64,000 bases of DNA from Pantoea ananatis LMG 2665. Its GTDB lineage: Bacteria > Pseudomonadota > Gammaproteobacteria > Enterobacterales > Enterobacteriaceae. Position 1 is the stretch's first letter, and each line of letters opens with the position of its first letter. Position numbers and translations under genes: made by a program. Of the stretch, positions 26,353 through 35,430 are shown in pieces. The stretch spans positions 248,001-312,000 of the forward strand of contig NZ_JMJJ01000006.1 in NCBI RefSeq assembly GCF_000710035.2, in the 5' to 3' direction. The notes beneath the pieces are model-generated. The model was not told the origin of the DNA. It saw only the letters and a program-made list of their open reading frames with translations, and did not search any database.

Positions 26353-27417
26353 ATGAAGCAAAGCTTAAAAGTGAGCGAAATTGCTGCCCTGAGCGGCGTG
26401 TCGATCAGCACGGTTTCGCGCGTCCTTGCCGGGAAAGCCAATATTCGCGCCGCCACGCGTGACAAAGTGTTACGCATCGCCCAACAGCAAGGCGTACTGG
26501 ATAATCTTCAGCATGGTCGGCTGTTGCTTAATGACCTGATGGTATTTGCGCCACCGCGGGCATTCGATATCCGCACGGATATCTTTTATTACAAGGTGAT
26601 CCAGGGGATCAGCGAAGCCGTTAAACCGCACGATGTGCGGTTGCGCTACTGCCCGCTGGAAGAAGTGGAAAGTGATGCCGCGCTGTTTATCGACAAGATG
26701 CAGCAGACGGAAGCCGCGCTGTTGATCGGTATCGACGATGAACACATTCATCAGTTGGCGGCCGAAATGAACAAACCCTGCGTGCTGATCAACGCCCGCG
26801 ACCGCCGAATGCGCCTGCCCTCGGTGTCGCCGGATCATCAGCTTATTGGCGAGTTTTCCGCGCGCTATCTGTTTGAACAGGGCCATCGGCAAATTCTGTC
26901 GCTGCACTGCCTTCGGCGTTACACCATGGAGCAGCGGCTTCAGGGTGTACGCGATGCCTGGCATGCCATGAATCTGCGCTTCGACAGCCGCCAGCACCTG
27001 ATTACGCTCAACAGTTTTAGCAGCAGCGAAGCCAGCGCCTGTCTGGGCGACTATTTGCGTCGCTGCCCGCAGGCGCAGCGCCCTACGGCGATTCTGGCGA
27101 GTGGCGATTATATTGCCGCCGGAACGGTGCAGGCGTTACAGCAAGCGGGCCTGCGGGTGCCGGAAGATGTGTCCGTGATGAGCATGGATGGTTTCAACCT
27201 GGCCACCGTGCAGGAGATCCCGTTAACCTCGGTTCAGGTTCCGCGAGACGAGCTGGGCGAGGCCGCCGTCAAAATGCTTCAGGCGCTGCGTTTAGATCCA
27301 AACCTGCCGCCCGGTAATCTGCTGCTGAACGGCAAGCTGGTGGTACGCGACTCGGTACGCCGCATCCGGGATAATCCGGGTCATGCGCCGGTGCAGCAGC
27401 ACGGGCTTTACAGCTAA
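26353..27417 (+). CDS. LacI-family transcriptional regulator
   Basis: 354 aa from ATG 26353. Residues 1-50 are a LacI-type HTH and hinge (KVSEIAALSGVSISTVSRVL, then KANIRAATRDKV); the remainder is a periplasmic-binding-protein-like effector domain with FEQGHRQILSL, ILASGDYIAAGTVQAL and SVMSMDGFN. The frame is open 35 codons upstream, but the HTH begins within a few residues of the chosen start, as is normal. It should control the divergent ExuT-like/GH31 operon and perhaps itself; the ligand is unknown. Confidence 0.88.
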   Translation: MKQSLKVSEIAALSGVSISTVSRVLAGKANIRAATRDKVLRIAQQQGVLDNLQHGRLLLNDLMVFAPPRAFDIRTDIFYYKVIQGISEAVKPHDVRLRYCPLEEVESDAALFIDKMQQTEAALLIGIDDEHIHQLAAEMNKPCVLINARDRRMRLPSVSPDHQLIGEFSARYLFEQGHRQILSLHCLRRYTMEQRLQGVRDAWHAMNLRFDSRQHLITLNSFSSSEASACLGDYLRRCPQAQRPTAILASGDYIAAGTVQALQQAGLRVPEDVSVMSMDGFNLATVQEIPLTSVQVPRDELGEAAVKMLQALRLDPNLPPGNLLLNGKLVVRDSVRRIRDNPGHAPVQQHGLYS

Positions 27418-27422
27418 TGCGA

Positions 27423-28511
27423 TCAGGCAAAGCTTTCCCAGCGGGATGACAGCGTAAAGTGACGCTGCCAGCTGAGCGTGGCAGACGCTCGGGCGATTAA
27501 CTGCTGGCACAATGCCGGCTCGACAAAAGCGGGAATGACCTGTTCCGCTCCGCTGTGTTTGATCAACGCCAGTTGATCGTCCAGCGGGGGATGGACATTC
27601 CAGGGCAACCACTGCGCTGAGCCGTTTTGTAGCATCGCGAAGGCCCGCGTGCCGCGAGCGACATGACTGCTAAAAATCAGGTTGAACTCGGGTCGCTGGC
27701 TCAGCAAGGCGGCCAGGCCGCTGTCCGCCACCGCATCGGCCGCGACGATAACGCTGTCAGGTCGCCATTGCGCAGGCGTCGGCTCACGCAGCAACGGCAG
27801 CAACGCCAGCGCCGTGGCGGCCGGCAGCGCATTTTGCGCCAGCAGCTGTGACACGTCTTCCCGCACCTGCGGGCACAGCACCACCGGTAATCCTTTTGCT
27901 CGTAGCCGCAGTGCCATCTCCGGGCCTCTGCCGTGCAACGGCGCCGTGACCACCGCCCCGTGGCGGGCAGCCTGTACCAGCGCGTCAACCTGCTGATTAA
28001 GTCGCTGATGACGGTCGCCGTAAGAGGCATCGGTAATCAACCAGCGCGCCCGTGGTGGTCGGTCAAAAGGCAGCAGCAGTGATTCGCGACTCCAGTCGCC
28101 CATATAGGTGATGCCGCCCGCGACCGCCAGGTGAAACCAGACGGATCCCGGTGAGTGGCCGCTCCGGCCGGTAAACAGATTAAGCGGGCCAACCGCGCAC
28201 TGCCCGCGTAAGGGCAATGCGTGCCGCGATCGCCCAGGTACTGGGCACTCTCCCAACTGCTGCCAGGTCAGCTCCGTGGCGTAAACCGGCGGCGATCCCA
28301 ACGCCTGCCAGCTGTCGAGTGCACCTGTATGGTCTCCATGAGAATGGGTCAGACAGATGGCATCGACGTGCCCCGTGACCGTTAAATCCGGCCTTACGCC
28401 GGGCTCCGGCCCCGCGCCCAGATCCCACAACAGGCGGTATCCCTGAATCTCAAGCAGGAAAGCGGCGGGCAACTTTCCCCCCACGCCGCTCACCACGGTC
28501 AGGCTTGCCAT
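27423..28511 (-). CDS. Metallo-beta-lactamase-fold hydrolase of an ABC transporter operon
   Basis: 362 aa. The metal motif HSHGDH (THSHGDHTGALDSW) and the second-site GHSPGSVWFH and MGDWS are clear. A C-terminal segment with SSHVARGTRAFAML recalls the beta-CASP region of RNA-processing nucleases, so it may hydrolyse a phosphodiester. There is no signal peptide; it is cytosolic. ATG 28511 overlaps the 3' end of the permease gene by 13 nt, indicating translational coupling, so it almost certainly acts on the imported ligand or a derivative. The longer frame from 28592 lies inside the permease gene. Confidence 0.8.
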   Translation of the reverse strand: MASLTVVSGVGGKLPAAFLLEIQGYRLLWDLGAGPEPGVRPDLTVTGHVDAICLTHSHGDHTGALDSWQALGSPPVYATELTWQQLGECPVPGRSRHALPLRGQCAVGPLNLFTGRSGHSPGSVWFHLAVAGGITYMGDWSRESLLLPFDRPPRARWLITDASYGDRHQRLNQQVDALVQAARHGAVVTAPLHGRGPEMALRLRAKGLPVVLCPQVREDVSQLLAQNALPAATALALLPLLREPTPAQWRPDSVIVAADAVADSGLAALLSQRPEFNLIFSSHVARGTRAFAMLQNGSAQWLPWNVHPPLDDQLALIKHSGAEQVIPAFVEPALCQQLIARASATLSWQRHFTLSSRWESFA

Positions 28512-30241
28512 GGCAATACTCCCTGCGGCAAAGCGCGCGTCAGGCGCGTCGCCAGCAACATCAAGGTCAGAACAACCAGAATCATCAGGCATCCTACGGC
28601 GGCAGCCAGCGGTGCAGAGCCGCCCTCATCAAGAAAGATAATGGTTGGCCCAAGGGTTTGCGTATCGGAGGTCACCAGCAGCACCGAGACCTGAATTTCG
28701 TTCAGCGCGGTCAGAAAGACCAACAGGCTTCCCGCCAGCGCAGACGGCGCCGCCAGCGGCAGTAAAATATCGCCCATGCGGCGCAGAAACCCCGCTCCAC
28801 ACAGACGCGCGGCCTCATCCAGCGAGGGGTCAATTTGTGCGAAGCCCGCCAGCGTGGGGCGCAAGACTAAGGCCAGGAAGTTGGACAGATAGGCGGCGAG
28901 AATGATCCAGACCGTGCCGTAAATCGAGACCGCCAGCAGAGGAAGCGGCGGCAGAAAAAACAGGATTGCCGCCACACCTGTCACGATACCGGGCAGCGCA
29001 TAAGTCAGCTCGCTGGCAAACCACAGGCCGCGCACCAGTCGCGTGCGTCGCCAGCTCAGGAAGAAAGCCAGAAACAGCGCCATGACCGTGAGCATCAGCG
29101 TCGCCAGCGAGGTGAGCCACAGGCTGGTCGCGAAAGCATGGCGTATTGCGGGATAGCCCCACAGCGCCTGATAAAAGTTTTCCAGCGTCAGGGTCTGCCA
29201 CGTCAAGGCCTGACCAAAGCCGCGCGTCAGCGCACTGGTCAGCAGCGCGCTGACCGGCATGATGAGCGTAGCCGCCATCCACAGCCAGGCCATCACCTCC
29301 GTGGGCAGCCGCGCGCCGTTAAGCGGTTGCTGAAACGGGCGCGGCGAGCCACTCACGCGAACATCACGCCGTCCACCCAGCCAGCCGCTCAGCATCATGC
29401 CGGTTAAGGTGATCAGCGCAATCAGCAAAGAATAGACGGCCGTATCCGGCAGCGCACCGGGGCCAATGGCGTTAAGTTGCTGATAGACCAGCGTAATTAA
29501 GGTCGGCAGGCGTGCCGGAATGCCCAGCATCGCCTGAATACCAAAATTACCCACGCTTGCCACAAATGCCAGCGCTGCGCCCGCGAAGATGGCGGGACGC
29601 GCCAGCGGTAAAATAATGGTGCGCAGGATTTGCCCGTGCGAAGCCCCGCTAATCTGCGCGGCTTCCACCAGTTCTGCCGGCAAACGGCGAAGCCCGGCAC
29701 GCACCGTCAGGAACACCAGTGGCGCATTGTGCAGGCCCAGCAGCAGCACGATGCCGCCCCATGAATAGAGCGGTTGTTCACCCGGCGCGAACCAGGGTAA
29801 ACCCAGCAGCTGAAACAGCGATGCCAGCAGGCTGCCTGGCGCCAGCGCCTGCAGCCAGGCAAGTGCCGTCACCTGTGGCGGAATCATCAGGGGTAAGATA
29901 AAGGCGAAGACCCAGGCTGCTTTAGCGCGCATATCGCTCAGCGCCACCAGCCAGGCGGCGAGCGTGCCAAGCAACAGCGACAACAGGGTGGCGCTCAGCC
30001 CGATGCTTAAGGTCGTTAACGTGGCGCTGAGTACCCGGCGGCTGATCAACAGCTGCGTCAGCCGTGTCAAATCCGGTACGCCCTGCGGGGCTATCGCTGT
30101 CCAGATCAGCCGGGTAAAAGGCGCCACGGACAGCAGCCCGATCGTCAGCACCAGCAGCCCTAGCACCCAGGGTTCAGCGCGAAAACGCCAGCGCGTGCGA
30201 TGCACCCGGCGAGGCTGACAGTCGTTACTCAGCACGCTCAT
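28499..30241 (-). CDS. Fused ABC permease, FbpB/PhnU-like
   Basis: 580 aa with two homologous six-helix permease halves (break near 280-310), each with an EAA loop (VEAAQISGASHGQILRTIILPLARP and a second with DEAARLCGAGFLRRMGDILLPLA). This double permease type serves ferric ion, thiosulfate-like, phosphonate or 2-aminoethylphosphonate uptake systems. It follows the solute-binding protein gene after 2 nt and is followed by the MBL hydrolase with a 13-nt overlap. It sits in the inner membrane. Confidence 0.88.
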   Translation of the reverse strand: MSVLSNDCQPRRVHRTRWRFRAEPWVLGLLVLTIGLLSVAPFTRLIWTAIAPQGVPDLTRLTQLLISRRVLSATLTTLSIGLSATLLSLLLGTLAAWLVALSDMRAKAAWVFAFILPLMIPPQVTALAWLQALAPGSLLASLFQLLGLPWFAPGEQPLYSWGGIVLLLGLHNAPLVFLTVRAGLRRLPAELVEAAQISGASHGQILRTIILPLARPAIFAGAALAFVASVGNFGIQAMLGIPARLPTLITLVYQQLNAIGPGALPDTAVYSLLIALITLTGMMLSGWLGGRRDVRVSGSPRPFQQPLNGARLPTEVMAWLWMAATLIMPVSALLTSALTRGFGQALTWQTLTLENFYQALWGYPAIRHAFATSLWLTSLATLMLTVMALFLAFFLSWRRTRLVRGLWFASELTYALPGIVTGVAAILFFLPPLPLLAVSIYGTVWIILAAYLSNFLALVLRPTLAGFAQIDPSLDEAARLCGAGFLRRMGDILLPLAAPSALAGSLLVFLTALNEIQVSVLLVTSDTQTLGPTIIFLDEGGSAPLAAAVGCLMILVVLTLMLLATRLTRALPQGVLPWQA

Positions 30242-30243
30242 TC

Positions 30244-31245
30244 TCAGCCACCGAACAGCGCGGTAAACTGTTCCCGCACCTGCGCATCATCGGCCACCGC
30301 CTTCTCCACGTCCGGGGTCAGCAGTTTGATCTGGTCTACCGGAACAAAGCCTTCAGGCGCGGCAATGCGGTCATCGACCGGCCGGTTACCCTGCTGAACC
30401 ACCAGTTTCTGTCCCGGCTCTGACAGCAGAAAATCCACAAAGGCTTTCGCGGCAGGCAGGTTATGCACCGATTTCATAATGGCGACGGGTTCCGTGACGT
30501 AAGACACGCCCTCTTCGGGATAGACCAGGTCGATGGGCGATCCCTGCTTTTTAGCCCGGATAATGTCGGCATCGGTAATCACACCATATTTATCCAGTCC
30601 ACTCGCTACGGCTTTTAACGCAGGTCCGTTACCGCCCTGCGGCGCGATGCCCAGCGCCGCCAGCTGTTTATAGAAGTTCCAGCCGATGTCAGGCGTCGTG
30701 ATATCCGTGTGCAGCTTATACAAGGCAGCCCCGGAGTAAAGCGGACTGGGCATGGCAATTTGCCCTTTGTTGTCCGCGTTTAGCAGGGCTTTCCAGCTGT
30801 TAACGGGTTTAGCGCGCTGCGTGTTGTAGGCAATCACGGTGGCGATAATTTTGGTGCCAAAAAAGGTTTTATCCCGGTCATAAAAGGCGGGTTTCAGGTG
30901 ATCGACGGGCGCATCCTGATACGCATAGAGCTGCTTCTCTTTCTTCAGTGCGCCAAGGTTGATGGCGTCGGCAACCAACAGCACGTCGGGCTTCACCTTG
31001 CCGCTCATCATTTCCGTGTGCAGCACGTTCATTAACTGCGTGGTGCCGTTGCGCGTCCATTCCACCTGAATACCGGGATAGGCCGCTTTGAACGCGTCCA
31101 TGGTTTGCTGCGCAATTTCCGGTGCCTGCGAGGTGTAGACCACCAGCGTGCCGGCAGGCTTGTCTGCCGCCAGCGCCAGCGTGGGGCCTGCCAGCGCAGC
31201 CGTGAAGAGCAGAGATGTAACCGAGGTAAGCATGAGTTTTTTCAT
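30244..31245 (-). CDS. ABC solute-binding protein, FbpA/PhnS superfamily
   Basis: 333 aa with a signal peptide of about 26 residues (LLFTAALAGPTLALA-AD). The mature part begins GTLVVYTSQAPEIAQQTMDAF, the typical cluster for ferric, thiamine and phosphonate binders. The paired tyrosines that bind Fe3+ in FbpA are not seen at the expected place (region VYPEEGVSYVTEPVAI), so iron is doubtful; an anionic organic ligand is more likely. It is periplasmic, second gene of the operon between the ATPase and the permease. Confidence 0.85.
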   Translation of the reverse strand: MKKLMLTSVTSLLFTAALAGPTLALAADKPAGTLVVYTSQAPEIAQQTMDAFKAAYPGIQVEWTRNGTTQLMNVLHTEMMSGKVKPDVLLVADAINLGALKKEKQLYAYQDAPVDHLKPAFYDRDKTFFGTKIIATVIAYNTQRAKPVNSWKALLNADNKGQIAMPSPLYSGAALYKLHTDITTPDIGWNFYKQLAALGIAPQGGNGPALKAVASGLDKYGVITDADIIRAKKQGSPIDLVYPEEGVSYVTEPVAIMKSVHNLPAAKAFVDFLLSEPGQKLVVQQGNRPVDDRIAAPEGFVPVDQIKLLTPDVEKAVADDAQVREQFTALFGG

Positions 31246-31260
31246 ACTGTCTGAAGTCCT

Positions 31261-32328
31261 TTATGCGGGAAGAATCCAGCCGTCAGTCACGGCAATATTT
31301 ACGGTGTCGTTAACCCTGAGAGCAGAGACATCGTCAAGGGCCAGCGTGATGGAAACCTCAGGCTCTGCCTGTGGAGACAGATGGATGTCGTAATGGCCGC
31401 CGCGGTAAATCAGGCGTTCAACCCTGGCGGTGAAATGGCCGGTTTCGTCAGCCGCCAGGCGGAAACTGGCCCGATGAAAGCTGGCTTTACCCTGCGGCAA
31501 GGCTGTCTGATGCGCGGCACAGCGCAACCGCATCCGTGTACCAAACAGCATCACCGATGCCTGCCCCTGGCCTGTCGGTTCAATCTCTTTTACCGGCAGC
31601 ACGCGCCCCTCATCAATAAAGGTGGCGACCATCTCATTAGCGGGCTCACGCCACAGGGTTTGTGGTGAAGCAAACTGCATGACCTGCCCCGCATTCAGCA
31701 CCACAACGCGATCGGCGAGCGCCATCGCTTCGCGCTGATCGTGGGTGATATAAATTAAGGTGGCCCCGCTGTGACGGTGAAAACGGCGAAACTCCTCTTC
31801 CATGGCGGCACGCAAATGCACGTCAAGGTTAGCCAGAGGTTCGTCAAGCAGGACCAGCCGGGGCTTTGCCACCAGGCAGCGGGCCAGGGCTACGCGTTGA
31901 CGCTGACCGCCGGACAGATCGGCCGGGCGGCGATCGGCAAAGGCCAGCAGGTCGACCAGCGCCAGGGCCTGCCGGATACGTTCTTCCCGATCGGCACGGT
32001 TTACGCCGCTGACTTTCAGGCTATAGCCTACGTTTTCAGCCACCGTCATATGCGGCCACAGCGCGTAGTTTTGAAACACCACGCCAAGATCGCGGTTTTC
32101 GGGAGGCAGATGAAAATCCGGGGAGGCAAACAACGTGTCGTCCACCCAGATCTCGCCGCGATCCAGCGTTTCAAATCCGGCGATTAACCTGAGTAAGGTC
32201 GTTTTGCCGCAGCCGGAGGGGCCCAGCACGGCGATAAACTCACCCTGCTGGATCTCCAGCGAAACCGCCTCAAGGACCGGCTGCGCCGCGAAGGCTTTAT
32301 TCAGCCCGGAGAGTGAAATTGCGGCCAT
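31261..32328 (-). CDS. ABC transporter ATP-binding protein (FbpC/PotA type)
   Basis: 355 aa. The N-terminal ATPase domain has Walker A GPSGCGKTT, Q-loop FQNYALWP, signature LSGGQRQRVALARCL, Walker B LVLLDEPLANLD and the His-switch THDQ. The C-terminal 110 residues form a TOBE-like regulatory domain. It powers the permease and solute-binding protein that follow. It is the first gene of the four-gene operon 32328-27423, and no regulator gene is adjacent. Confidence 0.9.
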   Translation of the reverse strand: MAAISLSGLNKAFAAQPVLEAVSLEIQQGEFIAVLGPSGCGKTTLLRLIAGFETLDRGEIWVDDTLFASPDFHLPPENRDLGVVFQNYALWPHMTVAENVGYSLKVSGVNRADREERIRQALALVDLLAFADRRPADLSGGQRQRVALARCLVAKPRLVLLDEPLANLDVHLRAAMEEEFRRFHRHSGATLIYITHDQREAMALADRVVVLNAGQVMQFASPQTLWREPANEMVATFIDEGRVLPVKEIEPTGQGQASVMLFGTRMRLRCAAHQTALPQGKASFHRASFRLAADETGHFTARVERLIYRGGHYDIHLSPQAEPEVSITLALDDVSALRVNDTVNIAVTDGWILPA

Positions 32329-32402
32329 GTTGATGTCGCCTTTGCCGTGTACGTTTTGTGCAAGACGTTACGACAGTTTGATGACAGGACCGTGACACCG
32401 GG

Positions 32403-34109
32403 CTACTTCGGCAGATGGACCGCCACGTAGCGCTCGTAGCGCGATGGCTTGATTTTGGTTAAATCCGCCAGAACCAGCCCATCAATACAGTTGTTAAAGT
32501 CCGGGTCGCTGCCGAAATCAATAAACTGCACCCCGCCTGGCTCATAGACTTCGCAATACTGTTTGTAGAGCGTGGGGATGGCGACGCCGAGGTTACTGAG
32601 CAGCTGCTTCAGCCGCTGAAGATCCTCTTTGTAATCATTGCCGCTAAACTGGGCCAGTACGGCAGGCAGAGAGGCCGGATAAGGACAGCGCGAGGTCGCC
32701 AGCGGAAAGTCCGTTGGGAAATAGATCCGATAGAACGCGACCAGCAAATCGCGCGCCGCCAGCGGCATAGTGCCAGAGATGGAAACCGGTCCGAACAGAT
32801 AGCGCACCTCGGGATATCTGGCCACGTAAGCCCCGATGCCAAGCCAGAGATAGTCCAGCCCGCGTTTACCCCAGTAGGCGGGCTGAATAAAGCTGCGGCC
32901 CAGTTCAATGCCCTGACGAAGAATAGGGATCATGCGTTCGTCGTAATGGAACAGGCTGTGACTATAGAGGCCTTCCATGCCGCGTCGTTCCAGCTGTTCG
33001 CCACCGGGGATAAACCGGTAAGCCCCGACGATTTCCAGCTCTGCGTCGTCCCACAGAATCAGGTGATAGTAGTCATCATCGTAGCTGTCGAGATCCCGTC
33101 GGCGACCGCTGCCCTCACCGACGGCACGAAAGGCAATCTCACGCAGTCGTCCCAGTTCACGCAGTATCGGCACCCAGGTCGCCCCGTTACGCCGCCACAG
33201 ATAGATCTTCTTGCCGTCAGGCGTATTGCCCAGCAACTCGCTTTGCAGCAGAGCCTTTTTCAGTTCGGCACGATCTTCCGCCAGGGCGATGGCGGATTCT
33301 GTCTGGAAGAGCCCTTTTTTGCCCTGCCCCAGGCGGTAAACATGTTTTCGCACGCGCTTTGCCAGCTCTTTGCCGGGCGTATGGCCATCGTGCCAGTGCG
33401 CGAAGGGGATCTGCGCGCCGATACGCAGTTTGATGCGCATCCCGCGTTGTTTAAACATTTCACGCACCAGCATCAGCATCGCCACGGACGGTGCGACTTT
33501 CGCGGTGGCATAGAACAGTGAGCTGTTTCGACCTTCGACATGCACCGGTACCAGCGGTGCGCGCGCTTTCGCGGCCAGGCGCAGAAAGCTGTGATGCCAT
33601 TCGCGATCGCGCACGCCGGCGCTGGTCAGGCGGGACACTTCGCCCGCCGGGAAGATAATCAGGACGCCCTGATTGCTCAGGTGCTGTTGCATGTGCTGCA
33701 GCTGCTGGCGGTTGGTGCGGTTACCGATATTGTCGACGGGTAACATCAGGCTGTTGAGCGGTTCCAGCAGCATAATTAGCCGGTTCGCCACGATTTTCAC
33801 GTCGCGGCGAACCTGAGATATCGCATGCAGTAACGCCATGCCGTCGATGGTACCCAGTGGATGGTTCGCCACGATCACCACCGGTCCGTGCGATGGGATC
33901 TGCTCCAGATCGCGCTCGCTAAGTTCGCAACGAACGTCAAGATGTTCCAGTACCTGCTCGACCATATCCAGCCCTTTCAGGTGGGGATAGCGCGCGGCAA
34001 AGCGCTGGAATTCATCTTCACGTAGAATCCACTTCAATATCCGTTTCTGCCAGTTGGCAGGACGCTGGTTCGGCCAGAAACGTTCAATGACCTGATCGAC
34101 TGAAAACAT
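32403..34109 (-). CDS. olsF: Bifunctional acyltransferase, OlsF-like ornithine lipid synthase
   Basis: 568 aa fusion of two acyltransferases. Residues about 60-270 are a PlsC-type lysophospholipid O-acyltransferase with the catalytic HPLGTID (HX4D) and FPAGEVS motifs; residues about 310-568 are an OlsB-like GNAT-fold N-acyltransferase (DDYYHLILWD, GAYRF, ELGRSFIQPAYWGKRGLDYLW, GPVSISG). This is the architecture of OlsF described in Serratia proteamaculans, which makes phosphorus-free ornithine lipids in one protein. Such lipids replace phospholipids under phosphate limitation. ATG 34109 is preferred over 34166. The gene stands alone. A Pho box was not identified. Confidence 0.8.
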   Translation of the reverse strand: MFSVDQVIERFWPNQRPANWQKRILKWILREDEFQRFAARYPHLKGLDMVEQVLEHLDVRCELSERDLEQIPSHGPVVIVANHPLGTIDGMALLHAISQVRRDVKIVANRLIMLLEPLNSLMLPVDNIGNRTNRQQLQHMQQHLSNQGVLIIFPAGEVSRLTSAGVRDREWHHSFLRLAAKARAPLVPVHVEGRNSSLFYATAKVAPSVAMLMLVREMFKQRGMRIKLRIGAQIPFAHWHDGHTPGKELAKRVRKHVYRLGQGKKGLFQTESAIALAEDRAELKKALLQSELLGNTPDGKKIYLWRRNGATWVPILRELGRLREIAFRAVGEGSGRRRDLDSYDDDYYHLILWDDAELEIVGAYRFIPGGEQLERRGMEGLYSHSLFHYDERMIPILRQGIELGRSFIQPAYWGKRGLDYLWLGIGAYVARYPEVRYLFGPVSISGTMPLAARDLLVAFYRIYFPTDFPLATSRCPYPASLPAVLAQFSGNDYKEDLQRLKQLLSNLGVAIPTLYKQYCEVYEPGGVQFIDFGSDPDFNNCIDGLVLADLTKIKPSRYERYVAVHLPK

Positions 34110-34443
34110 AGTTAACTTTCGTGCCTGTCCCGGAGATACAGCGAAAGTAAGTCGCATTGTTTGCACTTTTATGAATTACGGCAGGTCGGCAGGCAAATTT
34201 GTTGGCGCGGTCAGCGGCACATGAGCGCCTAAACAGGTTTTCATCAGGAAAAACAGCAGGATAAGACAGGATATTTCGCCGGCTCGGCGCGGCGCCGGGA
34301 TATGAAAAATCTTAATACTGGTTGCTATAAAGGCGCTAACGTCTCCTGGCCGCCTCTCAGCAGGAGGCAGCGGGGCCGGTTGCCGCTGCCAAACCTCTGC
34401 AGCCACGTCTTCATCCCTTTTGGGCAGCCGGTCCCTGTGCGCG
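34110..34443. other. Intergenic region, no gene seen
   Basis: About 330 bases between olsF (its upstream side) and the end of the cupin gene. It should contain the olsF promoter; open frames here are short and lack ribosome sites. No repeat or operator was recognised. Confidence 0.4.
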
Positions 34444-35046
34444 CTACGGGTTGTGCATCATGGCGGCAACCGGGGTCCAGATCTCGGTCATCGCGCCCGC
34501 TTTACCCGTAAAGGGATCCCGTTTTGGCAACGGGACTTTTTTCACTTTTTCCTGGGACAGTTTGAGCTGGCCGATTTCATCGCGCAGAATTTCAGGCTTC
34601 AGCCCTTCAGGATAGGCACCTACCGCCAGGAAATCTTCGCTGGCGGAAACCTGTCGATGCCCGACACCCGCAGGGATCAGCACGGCATCCCCTGCCCGCA
34701 GGGTAATCATGCGGCCACTGTCGCCCCCAAACAGCACTTCCGCCCAGCCTTCAGCGACGCCAAGAAGCTCATGCGTATTAGGATGGTAGTGCATATAGGG
34801 AAACAACTGATCGCGCCAGTCAGGCGGCCAGCCATTTTTTTCAAAGGTTTCCTCGAACCAGGTGGCGATATTCTCTTCGTCCTCCGGCACCACGCGTGGC
34901 CAGATAATGAGCGGCAGCGGATTGTTTGGTACACCGGCAGACGGGCTGGCGAACATTAAATGTTGTGGGTTATTTGATGCCCCAGCTGAAAATGTGCCTG
35001 CTGCGAAAGACATCAGCAACATCAGACTGGAAGTTTGGGCAGTCAT
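34444..35046 (-). CDS. Secreted or periplasmic cupin-domain protein
   Basis: 200 aa. The first 24 residues (MTAQTSSLMLLMSFAAGTFSAGA) form a probable signal peptide. The body is a YjlB-like single cupin with metal ligands in HYHPNTHELLGVAEGWAEVLFGG and a later VLIPAGVGHRQV. Members of this group are mostly cytosolic and of unknown function, so the signal peptide is unusual. ATG 35046 has AAAGGAG upstream. No operon partner is seen. The reaction cannot be stated. Confidence 0.7.
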   Translation of the reverse strand: MTAQTSSLMLLMSFAAGTFSAGASNNPQHLMFASPSAGVPNNPLPLIIWPRVVPEDEENIATWFEETFEKNGWPPDWRDQLFPYMHYHPNTHELLGVAEGWAEVLFGGDSGRMITLRAGDAVLIPAGVGHRQVSASEDFLAVGAYPEGLKPEILRDEIGQLKLSQEKVKKVPLPKRDPFTGKAGAMTEIWTPVAAMMHNP

Positions 35047-35430
35047 ACAATGTCTCCTTTTTTTCTTTAGTGTGACAAAGGTCGCAGGGTTGGAATGTGC
35101 GCTATACATCACAATTTACATAATCACTCTAACTCGCTAACCAAAGCCAAATTAGTTGTTAACAATATCTCCTTAACCCGCTAAGTCTTTTTTATCTGGT
35201 AGGATTAATCTGTAAACGGTGCGGCGGCCACCGTTGCCCGCTGAACCGCCCGCTTTTTTGCCGCCGTCAGCGCGAAGATGAAGACCAATACCGCCAGAAA
35301 ATGACGGGCCGATGACACAGCCCCGATCTGCTGCGCGGGCTGTTGCAAGGAAATAAAAAAACCCGCCAGAGCTGACGGGTCGGTGCACGTTCATGGGCCT
35401 TAACGGAAGCGCCTGGCTGGCTCGTTTTAC
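35047..35430. other. Intergenic region with terminator
   Basis: About 380 bases between the cupin promoter (minus strand) and the end of the sulfur operon. Apart from the terminator at 35354-35380 nothing was recognised. A 73-codon minus-strand frame here begins inside that terminator and is not believed. Confidence 0.45.
35354..35380 (-). terminator. Terminator of the sulfur-salvage operon
   Basis: On the minus strand ACCCGTCAG/CTGGCGGGT forms a 9-bp stem with one G-T wobble, followed by seven T. It lies about 50 bases past the last gene of the eight-gene operon. Confidence 0.85.

Noticed and set aside
30244..31245. Ferric-iron binding protein (FbpA) label for the ABC solute-binding protein
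   Set aside because: The paired Tyr ligands are not where expected and a hydrolase is coupled to the operon, so an iron role is not supported.
34176..34406. 76-codon minus-strand frame between olsF and the cupin gene
   Set aside because: No ribosome site or recognisable domain; low-complexity Pro/Arg-rich start.
35173..35394. 73-codon frame with FFYF-rich start, resembling a leader peptide of an attenuator
   Set aside because: It begins just before the strong terminator at 35354-35380 and its Phe run is simply the T tract of that terminator. It has no ribosome site and no biosynthetic gene follows.
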